Shown here one piece after another: positions 8,933 to 17,674 of a stretch of 60,253 nt of DNA. The translations under genes were made by a program, and so were the position numbers. Positions within the stretch are counted from its first letter, which is position 1, and each line of letters begins with the position of its first letter. Origin of the DNA: Methanosarcina sp. UBA289 (GTDB lineage: Archaea; Halobacteriota; Methanosarcinia; Methanosarcinales; Methanosarcinaceae). The notes below the pieces were generated by a model, which did not search any database, was not told the origin of the DNA, and saw only the letters and a program-made list of their open reading frames with translations. The DNA is taken from positions 1-60,253 of the forward strand of contig DAKJ01000025.1 of NCBI GenBank assembly GCA_002496565.1, read 5' to 3'.

Positions 8933-9520
8933 ATGAATCAAAATTCAGACAGTGGGAATTATAAAAAGTATACTTCAAAAAATCCACTAATGGGGATAGT
9001 CATATCCAAATTTATGAAAGATTTGAATGAAACTATAGCTCCATTAGAAGATTTAAAACGCATCATCGACATAGGCTGTGGAGAAGGATTTATTGTTAAT
9101 AATTTAAACCGGCCAGATATTACAGGTGTGGATATCTCAAAGAAGGCACTGAGTATCGCAAAACAAAAAAATCCCGGATGCAATTTTTGCACAGGAAGCA
9201 TATATGACCTATCATTCAAAAAAAACAGTTTTGACCTTGTAATTGCAACAGAAGTCCTGGAGCACCTTGAAAATCCTGATAGAGCTCTTAAGGAAATCAA
9301 AAGAATATCTAAAGATTACTGCATACTCAGTGTACCCAACGAGCCTTACTTCCGCATAATGAACTTCTTAAGAGGTAAAAACCTCACGCGTTTTGGGAAT
9401 GATATTGAACATGTACAGAATTGGAGCTCAGGAGAGTTTGTAAAATTAATAGAAACACAGTTTGATGTGGTGGAGTTAAAAAAACCATTTCCATGGACAA
9501 TGGTATTGTGCAGAAAATAA
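8933..9520 (+). CDS. Class I SAM-dependent methyltransferase
   Basis: A 195-residue soluble protein. Motif I reads IDIGCGEGF (residues about 44-52), followed by TGVDISKKAL at the end of the second strand and EVLEHLENP, the usual post-motif of the UbiE/Methyltransf_11 group. Its place in a glycan cluster suggests it methylates a sugar or lipid carrier, but the substrate cannot be known. The C-terminal part is short for the family. It probably follows the preceding two genes in one transcript after a 133-base gap. Confidence 0.85.
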   Translation: MNQNSDSGNYKKYTSKNPLMGIVISKFMKDLNETIAPLEDLKRIIDIGCGEGFIVNNLNRPDITGVDISKKALSIAKQKNPGCNFCTGSIYDLSFKKNSFDLVIATEVLEHLENPDRALKEIKRISKDYCILSVPNEPYFRIMNFLRGKNLTRFGNDIEHVQNWSSGEFVKLIETQFDVVELKKPFPWTMVLCRK

Positions 9521-9865
9521 AAAATAACAGATAGAAAAAACTATAGATTCACTTAAAAAGATAAGAATAAAATTACTTAAGACTTTCAGCAGGATTCAAA
9601 ATATTAATTCATTTAACAGCATAACTTATCTAACAACATAACTTATCTAACAACATAACTCATTTAACAGCATAATTAAAATCTTTACAAAACTCAGAAA
9701 TATAAAAATGAGTACTATAAAAAAGATTATAAAAGAAAGTGTTGTAAAAAAGATTTATAAGCAAGATCTATAAACTATATAATAATATTAATTTCTGAAG
9801 TAGCTAGTTAGAGGCTGATCAGAAAGATAATTAGAAATAATAAATTTTTACCCTTGCGAGGTACA
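9521..9865. other. Intergenic region with a tandem repeat
   Basis: AT-rich spacer holding the four-copy 17-bp tandem repeat listed separately. Apart from a possible TATA box near 9770-9785 (ctataaactatataataa), nothing else was seen. Confidence 0.5.
9611..9678. repeat. 17-bp tandem repeat, four copies
   Basis: Four adjacent 17-base units follow the pattern at(t/c)taaca(g/a)cataact(t/c), at 9611, 9628, 9645 and 9662. The two outer copies share agcat and the two inner copies share aacat. The array ends about 190 bases before the next start codon. It has no spacers, so it is not a CRISPR array. Confidence 0.85.
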
Positions 9866-12061
9866 ATGACATTTGGTACGCAGAAGTGGCTAAAAAAAGG
9901 TTTAATTAATAGCCAAATATTTAATTTTCAGAAAAAAGATTTGAAAGAACATGCTGGAGTCTTAATACTATACACTTTAATAACCTCTATACTCACCTAT
10001 CCTGTGGTCTTTAAAATAACCACACATATCCCGGGAGGGGGAGATGCATTTCACTGGATAAGAATACTCTGGTACATGCCAGTAGCCATATTCAACCATG
10101 ATCTTACAAGATTAACACATGACTACTTGATATTCTATCCAGATGGGATACCAGCGTCCCCTTTCCAGTCAGCGTTTAATCAGATACTTACATGGGTATT
10201 ATCCAGTCTGATAGACATTCATATAGTATACAATATACTATGGTTATCCTCGTTCATTTTTGGTGCATACGGTACATACTTACTTGTGAAATATTTAACT
10301 AAAGACAGAACTTCTTCATTAATAGCCGGACTTGTATTTGCATTTTCACCGTATCATTTTGTACATTCTTTTGGTCATTTTGGGGCAACTAGTATTGAGT
10401 GGATACCTTTCTGTGCCCTATATTTAATGAAAATGTTTAAAGAAGGAGGAACTAGAAACAGTTTTTTTGCAGGGATATTCTTTATTCTCGTAGCCATGAG
10501 CGACCTTCAATACATGGTATTCATGGGAATTTTTGTGATGTTATTATTTGTATATGAAACGTATATTTGCTTAAGAAAAGAAAAAAGGGATTATAAAGAG
10601 ATACTGAGGCGAATCTTTTACAAGTACACTTTATTTGGAGTTATCTCTTTCATAGGTTTAATACCACTCACACTTGAAAACATTTTAACAGCAACATCTG
10701 GTGAAAATTTTTTGAGATTAGACCCGATTGAAGCTGTAATGTACTCAGCTGATTTACTGAGCTTTTTTCTTCCATCGGTTTTACATCCAGTGTTTGGTAG
10801 TTTTACGACAGACATTTACAGCAATTTTTCAGGAAATACCAGTGAAAATACAACTTTTATTGGATACACGGTAATCTTACTCTCTTTATTTGCAGCTCAC
10901 AGACTGAAGGGAAACAAAAATGTAAAATTCTGGTCGATATCTGCATTGTTTTTTTCATTAATCAGTCTTGGCCCACTTCTTCATATAAATGGTAATACAT
11001 CATTTACGGAATTCAATACTAGTGTCCCTCTTCCACATATGGTTTTGTATTATTTGATTCCATTTCTGGACAATTGCAGAACAACTGGAAGATTTTTTGT
11101 AATCGCGTCTCTCTCATTCGCAGTTTTGACAGGGTATGGAGTTTCAGAATTACTAAAGACTAACAAAAGTAAGAAAAAGGTGACTGCAGTTGTAATAAGC
11201 AGTTTAATAATTTTTGAGTATCTGGCAATTCCGATACCGATGTCAGAAGTCAACGAACCATCGTTTTACAAAGAGATCTCACAAGATAAAGACAATTACG
11301 CACTACTTGAAATACCTGGAACTCAGGATTATGAAGCAGGTGTAACTATCATTTACTACCAGACAATACATGGAAAGCCTGTCGTAGGTAACTGGGCTGC
11401 CAGATACCCATCTACTGCAAGAGATTTTGAATTAAATACACCTGTGGTAAGAGAATTAACCTACCTGCAACCATTTACTGCTGATATCCTAGACCAGGAT
11501 GTAGATCAAATCGGAACGTCGATTTTAAATTATTATAACATATCGTATATTGTTTTGCATACAGATTATATGAACGATAGTGAAATTAACTTGGCCGAAA
11601 AGCTGATACAGAAAGCACTCAGCACAGAAAGAAAAACGTACGAAAAAGATTCTCTAATTGTATATCATGTCAAAAAAGAACCTTTAAAGTCATTTATGGT
11701 TTTAAAAGATGGATGGAATCCGCTGGAAGAAATGAATGGAGAACCTACCAGATGGATATCAAATAACGCTACAATACTAATTCATTCAGATAATGGTAGA
11801 AATGCTACATTAAATATTGAGGCATCCAGTTTCTACCGTCCAAGAACACTGGAGATTTATAATGACGAAACTCTTCAAGATAGACAAATAATCAGTATAG
11901 ATTCTTCCAGTATATCTATTTCAATAAACTTAAAGAAAGGCGAAAATCTCATTAGTCTGCATGTTCCAGAGGGTTTTGACAGACCGTGTGATATTCCAGA
12001 GTTAAAAAACGAAGATAGCAGGGAATTGAGCATAGCAGTTCAAGAAATCCAATTGACCTGA
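9866..12061 (+). CDS. Large polytopic membrane protein, GT-C glycosyltransferase-like
   Basis: About 731 residues. The first 440 or so form roughly ten hydrophobic helices; the remaining 290 are mostly soluble and lie outside the membrane by inference. After the first helix comes HIPGGGDAFHWIRILWYMP, an acidic residue in the first outer loop as in GT-C enzymes that use lipid-linked sugars. YPDGIP and FSPYHFVHSFGHF occur in later loops. No exact family was recognised; archaeal glycan clusters often carry such proteins. The ATG at 9866 is chosen over the TTG at 9854 because gaggt lies just before it. Catalysis remains an inference. Confidence 0.7.
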   Translation: MTFGTQKWLKKGLINSQIFNFQKKDLKEHAGVLILYTLITSILTYPVVFKITTHIPGGGDAFHWIRILWYMPVAIFNHDLTRLTHDYLIFYPDGIPASPFQSAFNQILTWVLSSLIDIHIVYNILWLSSFIFGAYGTYLLVKYLTKDRTSSLIAGLVFAFSPYHFVHSFGHFGATSIEWIPFCALYLMKMFKEGGTRNSFFAGIFFILVAMSDLQYMVFMGIFVMLLFVYETYICLRKEKRDYKEILRRIFYKYTLFGVISFIGLIPLTLENILTATSGENFLRLDPIEAVMYSADLLSFFLPSVLHPVFGSFTTDIYSNFSGNTSENTTFIGYTVILLSLFAAHRLKGNKNVKFWSISALFFSLISLGPLLHINGNTSFTEFNTSVPLPHMVLYYLIPFLDNCRTTGRFFVIASLSFAVLTGYGVSELLKTNKSKKKVTAVVISSLIIFEYLAIPIPMSEVNEPSFYKEISQDKDNYALLEIPGTQDYEAGVTIIYYQTIHGKPVVGNWAARYPSTARDFELNTPVVRELTYLQPFTADILDQDVDQIGTSILNYYNISYIVLHTDYMNDSEINLAEKLIQKALSTERKTYEKDSLIVYHVKKEPLKSFMVLKDGWNPLEEMNGEPTRWISNNATILIHSDNGRNATLNIEASSFYRPRTLEIYNDETLQDRQIISIDSSSISISINLKKGENLISLHVPEGFDRPCDIPELKNEDSRELSIAVQEIQLT

Positions 12062-12136
12062 GTATAGCAGGTGAAATGGATAGAAGAGACAAGCTCGAAA
12101 CTGAGCTTAAATAGTAGTGTCATGTAAAAAAGGCAT

Positions 12137-12166
12137 AAGTATACACATAGAAGTACGTGTATACTT
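12137..12166. promoter_or_regulatory. Perfect palindrome, operator-like
   Basis: The arms aagtatacac (12137-12146) and gtgtatactt (12157-12166) are exact inverted repeats separated by 10 bases. The site ends 6 bases before the ATG of a tiny antitoxin-like fragment. Such a position is typical for the operator of a self-regulated toxin-antitoxin operon. Confidence 0.5.
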
Positions 12167-12172
12167 GTCAAT

Positions 12173-12220
12173 ATGACTGATGAGACTATGAATAGACTGC
12201 GGGAATTGTGTGTATCTTAA
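12173..12220 (+). pseudogene. Antitoxin-like gene fragment, 15 codons
   Basis: The frame reads MTDETMNRLRELCVS and then stops. The pattern of Ser/Thr-Asp-Glu-Thr followed by Arg-Leu-Arg-Glu-Leu resembles the first residues of archaeal VapB-like or CopG-like antitoxins. No partner toxin follows. It is best read as the stump of a lost toxin-antitoxin locus, but the fragment is so short that chance resemblance is possible. Confidence 0.35.
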
Positions 12221-12420
12221 ATCCATGTAAAAATATAGAAAAGAGGGAAAGAAGATATAACCTTTTAACCTTTTTCGAGTTGTTCTCCTAAATATGTAAA
12301 CCTACAATTTCAAGAAATATGATATCCTCAAAATATTCCTTACTGAAACTCTTCTTTTTCATGGACAATTTTTTTTACATCTGAAAGTATGTAGCCATAC
12401 TACAGGATAAAATAATAATT

Positions 12421-12541
12421 GAGCTGATCAAAACTCAAAATTACTTCTCTGACTCCGAATAATCTAACGAGTTTATGATAATGGAATAATAGTTCTGAGA
12501 CTTTATCGATATGAAGGTGAAATTGGTTTTGTGATGAGCTC
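12421..12541. mobile_element. MITE-like inverted-repeat element, copy 1
   Basis: A 121-bp non-coding sequence that starts gagctgatcaaaactcaaaatt and ends with the reverse complement of gagctcatcacaaaaccaattt. The interior words ccgaataatctaacgagttt and gataatgg recur, with small changes, in the reversed copy at 40950-41080 and in the copy at 50391-50519. No reading frame is present. Confidence 0.6.
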
Positions 12542-13089
12542 ATTAAATATATTTCCTATGGATTTTAATGGACAAATTTATTATAACTAATTTCATTAAT
12601 TGTTGACTGCTGATTGTATTCTTCTTTTGTAGGTTATTAAGAATTACACTTACTTATTATTCAAGAATATCAAGATAAGTGCCAATTAACTGGTTTTTGG
12701 TAGACGGAATAATTATGAAAGTATACTTAATCTGAGAATATTCTCTCAACATGATGTATTATTAGTTACATTTTATAAAATATTGATAATAACGCAAGTG
12801 CCAGGATATTTATAAAAATTCATAAATTAGAGTGTTTTGTCGGAAAATCAGTAAAATAAATTAAAGATGGAAACCAAAGATTTTAAATAATTGTAAAATG
12901 CTTTTCATAAAAATTAAAGATTATTATTCAAAAATATAGTAAGAATTTAATTGAAAATAAGCTCGTATTTCTTGGTATCAAACTATAGATTACAAAATGA
13001 GCCCTATTATAGCGCAATTTATAAAATGGAATTTTGATACCGAATAAAAGGATTGAATTAAAAGGTCAATAAATTTGAGGAGAAAAAGT

Positions 13090-14676
13090 TTGCTTAATTT
13101 AAATGAAAAACAGGAAACTTTTAGTAAGCAGATACCTAAAAACTTACTAGCCAATATTTTGTATTTTATGCTTAATGTCCTAATTGGCCTGTTTTTAGTA
13201 CCATTTTTTATAGATTCTCTTGGTGTAGCAAGTTATGCACTTATTCCTTTAGCTACCTCTATGACAGGTTATGTAAATTTAGTTGTACAGTCACTCAATA
13301 CATCCGTGTCAAGGTATTTGACCATAGATTTACAGAAACAAGAATTCAGAAAAGCCAATATAACATTTAATACTGCTCTCTTTGGAACTCTTGGAATTAT
13401 ACTACTAATGCTTCCTTTTGTGGTTTTAATTTCCTACTATACGCCTTTATTTTTTGAAATTCCAACCAGTCAGGAAAATGCTGCAAGAATACTTTTTCTT
13501 GGAGTAATAAGTTCATTCTTGTTGAGGGCGTGGGGAAGTAATTTTGGAGTTTCCCTCTTTGCCTACAATAGGCTTGATCTCCAGTACCTTGTGAATACTG
13601 TAAATATTCTTGTTCAGACAGGCTTAATAGTAATATTATTTAAGTTGTATTCTCCAAATTTAATTTATATTGGATTGGCTTATTTAATGGGAGCTGTAGC
13701 TGCTCTCGTTCTAACTGTAGTTTTCTCACGCAAGATCAATCCCAATTTAAAGGTGAATATAAAAAATTTTCGTAGATCAAAAGTAAATGAGATTACGGAA
13801 ATGGGCGGTTGGATAATAATTAACCAGATAGGCTCACTATTGTTTCTCCAGATAGATCTAATAGTTGTGAACAAATTATTTGGTACTGTTGTGGGGGGAG
13901 AATATTCGGTTGTACTGACATGGAGTATGATGCTACGTACTGTCGCAGGAATGCTTATAGGAGTTATTACACCGGTAATTCTCACTTATTATGCAAAGGG
14001 AAAAATCGAGGAACTCATAAGTATATCAAAAAGTACTGTAAAGCTTACAGGGCTTGCTATGGCACTACCGATAGGTTACATATGTGGTTTCGCCTCCCAA
14101 CTTCTTACGCTATGGGTAGGCCCGGAGTTCGCAAAACTCTCTCTATTGATGGTCTTAATGTTATCCCATCTTATAATTAATCTTCCAGTAATGCCCCTTT
14201 TTGCGATTAATGTTGCATATAACAAAGTGCGCCTTCCGGGTATTGTCACATTTTTTATGGGAATAGGGAATTTTTTGCTGGCAGTAATAATTCCCTATAT
14301 CACAGGTTGGAATTATTATGGAGTTGCATTGGCAGGGGCTATTATGCTAACGCTTAAAAATGCATTTTTTACACCTTGGTATGCAACTAAGGTACTTGGA
14401 ATCTCCAGAACTACATTTGTGAACTCTATGATCCCAGGAGTGTTTGCTATGATCATAACTGCGGGAGCATCTTACATAATTGCGTATTATCTGAACATCT
14501 CAGGGTTTGTATCTCTGTTGTTTTGTGGCCTTATCTTAACTGCAGCATATATGTATGTAATGTGGGGATTTTGCCTAAAACAGTCAGAAAAGAAAACAGT
14601 AGAGTCATTTATACCATTAAAAATAAGGAGTGCATTACATAGTAAAACCAATGTGATCAAGGAATATAAAAATTGA
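13090..14676 (+). CDS. Wzx-like polysaccharide flippase (MOP superfamily)
   Basis: About 528 residues with twelve to fourteen hydrophobic helices, the size and pattern of polysaccharide-biosynthesis flippases (PF01943/MATE-like). The N-terminal segment NILYFMLNVLIGLFLVPFFI leads to a helix pair ending in SLNTSVSRYLTID, as in Wzx proteins. It should carry lipid-linked glycan units across the membrane. A TTG at 13090 is preferred to the TTG at 13075 because gaggag lies 7 bases before it; no good ATG is available. The gene starts a two-gene set with the FrhB-like gene, after about 1 kb of non-coding DNA. Confidence 0.85.
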   Translation: MLNLNEKQETFSKQIPKNLLANILYFMLNVLIGLFLVPFFIDSLGVASYALIPLATSMTGYVNLVVQSLNTSVSRYLTIDLQKQEFRKANITFNTALFGTLGIILLMLPFVVLISYYTPLFFEIPTSQENAARILFLGVISSFLLRAWGSNFGVSLFAYNRLDLQYLVNTVNILVQTGLIVILFKLYSPNLIYIGLAYLMGAVAALVLTVVFSRKINPNLKVNIKNFRRSKVNEITEMGGWIIINQIGSLLFLQIDLIVVNKLFGTVVGGEYSVVLTWSMMLRTVAGMLIGVITPVILTYYAKGKIEELISISKSTVKLTGLAMALPIGYICGFASQLLTLWVGPEFAKLSLLMVLMLSHLIINLPVMPLFAINVAYNKVRLPGIVTFFMGIGNFLLAVIIPYITGWNYYGVALAGAIMLTLKNAFFTPWYATKVLGISRTTFVNSMIPGVFAMIITAGASYIIAYYLNISGFVSLLFCGLILTAAYMYVMWGFCLKQSEKKTVESFIPLKIRSALHSKTNVIKEYKN

Positions 14677-14826
14677 TATTCTTGTCGAATCTGAGGATTT
14701 TTAAAGCACTTAAACTTTTTTAGGAATTTTCATATCAAAAATCGAGTAGAATAGAGAGAAATTAAACTACCCCTGATAACACAAAAGGGATCAAAGAATT
14801 TCAATATTAGAGATGAGAGATGAGAG

Positions 14827-16149
14827 ATGATTGAAAATCCGGGAAGTAATACAATTGAACTGGTTGTTAATAGAGAATTATGCACCGGTTGTGGAACGTG
14901 TGATGCTTTATGCCCAAAAAATGCAATAAAACTTTCAATAGATGAAACAAAAGGTATATACATTCCAAGAATAAACAAAGACATTTGCAATAACTGTGGA
15001 TTTTGTTATGATATTTGTCCAGGAAATAAAGTTGATTATGAAAAATTAAATCATGAAATATTTGAAAAAGAGCCGGAAAATATACTTATTGGAAATTATC
15101 AGGACTGTTACACAGCATACTCCAAGGATACTAAAATCCGGTACAATTCGTCATCCGGAGGACTTATCACTCAACTACTTATATATGCATTAGAAAACGG
15201 AATAATTAATGGGGCTCTGGTTACAAGAATGAACAAAAGTAAGCCATTAGAACCAGAGCCTTTTATTGCACGAACAAAAGAAGAAATCATTGAAGCTTCA
15301 AAATCAAAATACTGCCCGGTGCCTGTAAATATCGCATTAAAAGAGATTTTGAAATCCGAGAAAAATGAGAAATTTGCAGTTGTGGGTTTGCCATGCCATA
15401 TCAATGGAATAAGAAAAGCAGAAAATAAAAACAAAAAATTAAAAGATAAAATTGTCTTACATCTAGGTATTTTCTGCAATCATATGCCAACTTTTGTTGG
15501 TACAGAGTTATACTTAAAAAAATTAAAGATCAAAGAAGATGAAATTATAAGATTAGATTATAGAGGAGAGGGCTGGCCAGGTTTAATGAAAATAATTACA
15601 TCTAAACATACACATACAAATAAACTCTCCGATTATTGGGGCTTCATTGGATCGCATTTTTTTTATCCAAAGAGATGTTTGATGTGCGGAGACGGGGTCT
15701 GCGAACTCGCAGATATTTCGTTTGGAGATGCGTGGTTACCAAAATTTAAGGATGATAGTACCGGCAGATCAATTATTGTATCCAAAAGTAAAATTGGTGA
15801 AAATGTATTACGAAAAATGAGTAAAGAAAGTCATATTGAATTAAACAATGTAAGTTCAATAGAAGTAATTCAGTCTCAAACATTAATGATCTACTTAAAA
15901 AAGAAAAATTTTACTGTTAAAAAGAGTTTATTGAAAGTATATCCCTACAGCAAATTATTACGTTCAGATTTTATAGACAACTCAATAGCTTTATGGTTTT
16001 ACTTCAATGTCTCCTTATCCTCAAATCCATATTTCAAGATTATAATACAGTATATGCCATTGAAAATTATTAAGGTATATTGTGCAATTTTCAATAAATT
16101 TGCGTCAAAAAAGGCAAGGAAAGATATTAAAAGTCAATACGACTTTTAA
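14827..16149 (+). CDS. FrhB-like iron-sulfur protein (F420 hydrogenase/dehydrogenase beta-subunit family)
   Basis: A 440-residue protein. Two 4Fe-4S ferredoxin motifs open it: CTGCGTCDALCPKNAI (about residues 18-33) and CNNCGFCYDICPG (about 52-64). The rest matches the FrhB/FdhB N- and C-terminal domains, including a conserved SSGGLITQLL segment, VGLPCHINGIR, FCNHMPT and CLMCGDGVCELADISFGDAW. In surface-glycan clusters this family occurs next to polysaccharide pyruvyl transferases and probably performs a flavin-linked redox step on a sugar. A broken pyruvyl transferase tail lies immediately downstream on the other strand, matching that pairing. It is unlikely to be part of an F420 hydrogenase here. 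Confidence 0.85.
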   Translation: MIENPGSNTIELVVNRELCTGCGTCDALCPKNAIKLSIDETKGIYIPRINKDICNNCGFCYDICPGNKVDYEKLNHEIFEKEPENILIGNYQDCYTAYSKDTKIRYNSSSGGLITQLLIYALENGIINGALVTRMNKSKPLEPEPFIARTKEEIIEASKSKYCPVPVNIALKEILKSEKNEKFAVVGLPCHINGIRKAENKNKKLKDKIVLHLGIFCNHMPTFVGTELYLKKLKIKEDEIIRLDYRGEGWPGLMKIITSKHTHTNKLSDYWGFIGSHFFYPKRCLMCGDGVCELADISFGDAWLPKFKDDSTGRSIIVSKSKIGENVLRKMSKESHIELNNVSSIEVIQSQTLMIYLKKKNFTVKKSLLKVYPYSKLLRSDFIDNSIALWFYFNVSLSSNPYFKIIIQYMPLKIIKVYCAIFNKFASKKARKDIKSQYDF

Positions 16150-16270
16150 TTTAATTTTCCAATAACTCGCTAACATATTTTCCGCTTAGTATAGATTCTT
16201 CTTTTACAATTGGAATTATCGACTCCAATTCTTTTTAAATTCTGGTCTATTATTCCAGGCATCATTATTG
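16150..16270 (-). pseudogene. Remnant of a polysaccharide pyruvyl transferase gene, 3' end
   Basis: About 120 bases align closely with the 3' end of the intact pyruvyl transferase gene at 19606-20892, in the same orientation. The common words include gatgcYtggaataa, aagaattgg and cgataat. One base is missing compared with the intact gene, which shifts the frame and creates an early stop. After correction it reads like ...DAWNNRPEF and ...GKYVSELLEN. The remainder of the gene is gone. One inverted-repeat element copy begins within 10 bases of its broken end. Confidence 0.8.
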
Positions 16271-16275
16271 TTAAA

Positions 16276-16399
16276 GGACTCATTCCAAAACTAATTTTAA
16301 TGTGTCAATAAGGTTTTTAGATGATTTCAGATCCGAAGCTCAATCCATTATCCGTAGTATAACATATTTGAGAAACAATCTTGAGTTTTGGGATCAGCT
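16276..16399. mobile_element. MITE-like inverted-repeat element, copy 2
   Basis: A 124-bp sequence beginning ggactcattccaaaactaat and ending ttgagttttgggatcagct, whose reverse complement is agctgatcccaaaactcaa. The interior contains the reverse complement of gataatgg. It abuts the broken pyruvyl transferase remnant. Confidence 0.6.
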
Positions 16400-16540
16400 T
16401 TTTCTAAGATTTCTAATTACAGTTGCTTTGGAATAGACTCAATATCTCGGCCATCAACTATTGTTAAGCTTTATATTAAATTATATATGTGCTTATTACC
16501 GCTAATTTACCTTCCACAAAGTTTATGGCAATTCCAATCC

Positions 16541-17653
16541 TCACTTATTTAACACCGTTTTATAGATTTCGATTGTATTTTTGGAAATATTTTCCCATGA
16601 CATTTCATTTTTTGTTTTTTGGAAAGCGTTTTCGCCCATTTCTGCTCTGAGTCTGTCGTCTGTTAGTATCTTTATTATTGCATTTGCTAAAGAAACTGGA
16701 TCTTTGGATGGTACAACATATCCTGTTTTTCCATTATCTACTACTTCTGGGATGCTCCCAACATCAGTTACAACAACTGGTCTTTTAAATGAATAAGCAA
16801 TTGGGATTACACCGGTTTGTGTTCCATCAATATAGGGTAATACTACAACTGATGCTCTTTTGAATAAATCTGCAACTTCTTCATCTGGAATGAACCTATT
16901 GTGAATCTCAAAGTTATCTATATTTATTATTAATTTTTTATACTGCTCGAAATTTCCTGATCCTGCTACAATTATTTTTGACTTCGGAACCCTGGCTGTA
17001 ATTAATGGTTCAGCCTCGATAAGATACCGTATCCCTTTATATTCTTCAACTCTTCCAAAAAAAAGCACAGATTTTTCTTCTTTTATCCTCCCTTTTTCCC
17101 ATTGAGTATAATAGGAGTATTCACCATGATGAATACAAAAAATATTGTCTTTTGGAACATTGGCATTTACTAAAATTTCTTTCATTCTCTCTCCATGAAC
17201 GATTATTGCATCAGACTTCCTTGTAATTACTTTGGCTAATCCATGATTAAATTTTGAAAAAAATCGTTCTCCTTCATGAAAAGATGGATCGTGATCTGTA
17301 AAAACAACAGGATATTTGTTTTTGAGGAATAGAATAGTTGTACTTAACAAAATATCTTCAAAAAGAATATGAATTACATCAGGCCTTTCCCTATTAATAA
17401 TTTTCATCAAATTATAATAAGTAAAAGGATTAATCATTTTCAGCCCCATTTTAATATAAGAAGGATAGGTTTTCACTGGAATAATTTTCGCATTGAGTTT
17501 TGAGTAATATCTGTCGTTTATAAGATATTGGCCAAGTAAAACTACTACCTCATTGTTTGTTTGGGACAAAGCATTTGCAAGTTGAGAAGTATAAACCTGA
17601 ACCCCTCCCTTGCCAATTAGCTGAACTAAAAGTATCTTCATGTTTTGGCTCAC
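16541..17653 (-). CDS. Family 4 glycosyltransferase
   Basis: A 370-residue GT-B fold enzyme. The N-terminus reads KILLVQLIGKGGVQVYTSQLA, with the glycine-rich GGVQ loop. The C-terminal domain has VLFFGRVEEYKGIRYLIEA (about 196-214). The E-x7-E region is less standard: PYIDGTQTGVIPIAYSFKRP replaces the first glutamate (about 275-294). The start codon is 21 bases after the stop of the GT2 gene, so these two genes form a minus-strand operon. Its donor and acceptor are unknown. Confidence 0.86.
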   Translation of the reverse strand: MSQNMKILLVQLIGKGGVQVYTSQLANALSQTNNEVVVLLGQYLINDRYYSKLNAKIIPVKTYPSYIKMGLKMINPFTYYNLMKIINRERPDVIHILFEDILLSTTILFLKNKYPVVFTDHDPSFHEGERFFSKFNHGLAKVITRKSDAIIVHGERMKEILVNANVPKDNIFCIHHGEYSYYTQWEKGRIKEEKSVLFFGRVEEYKGIRYLIEAEPLITARVPKSKIIVAGSGNFEQYKKLIINIDNFEIHNRFIPDEEVADLFKRASVVVLPYIDGTQTGVIPIAYSFKRPVVVTDVGSIPEVVDNGKTGYVVPSKDPVSLANAIIKILTDDRLRAEMGENAFQKTKNEMSWENISKNTIEIYKTVLNK

Positions 17654-17674
17654 TGAATAAATATTTTAGTAAAT

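Larger units (their letters stand above)
12062..13089. other. Long intergenic region with gene and element remnants
   Basis: About 1 kb without an intact gene. It contains a 10-bp palindrome followed by a 15-codon antitoxin-like fragment (12137-12220) and one copy of the dispersed inverted-repeat element (12421-12541), all listed separately. Nothing recognisable was seen from 12542 to 13089. Confidence 0.55.

Noticed and set aside
9611..9678. Possible CRISPR array
   Set aside because: The 17-base units are adjacent without spacers, and no cas gene is in the window.
14827..16149. Subunit of an F420-reducing hydrogenase or formate dehydrogenase
   Set aside because: No partner subunit genes are near, and the gene lies among glycan genes beside a pyruvyl transferase remnant, where this family has another role.
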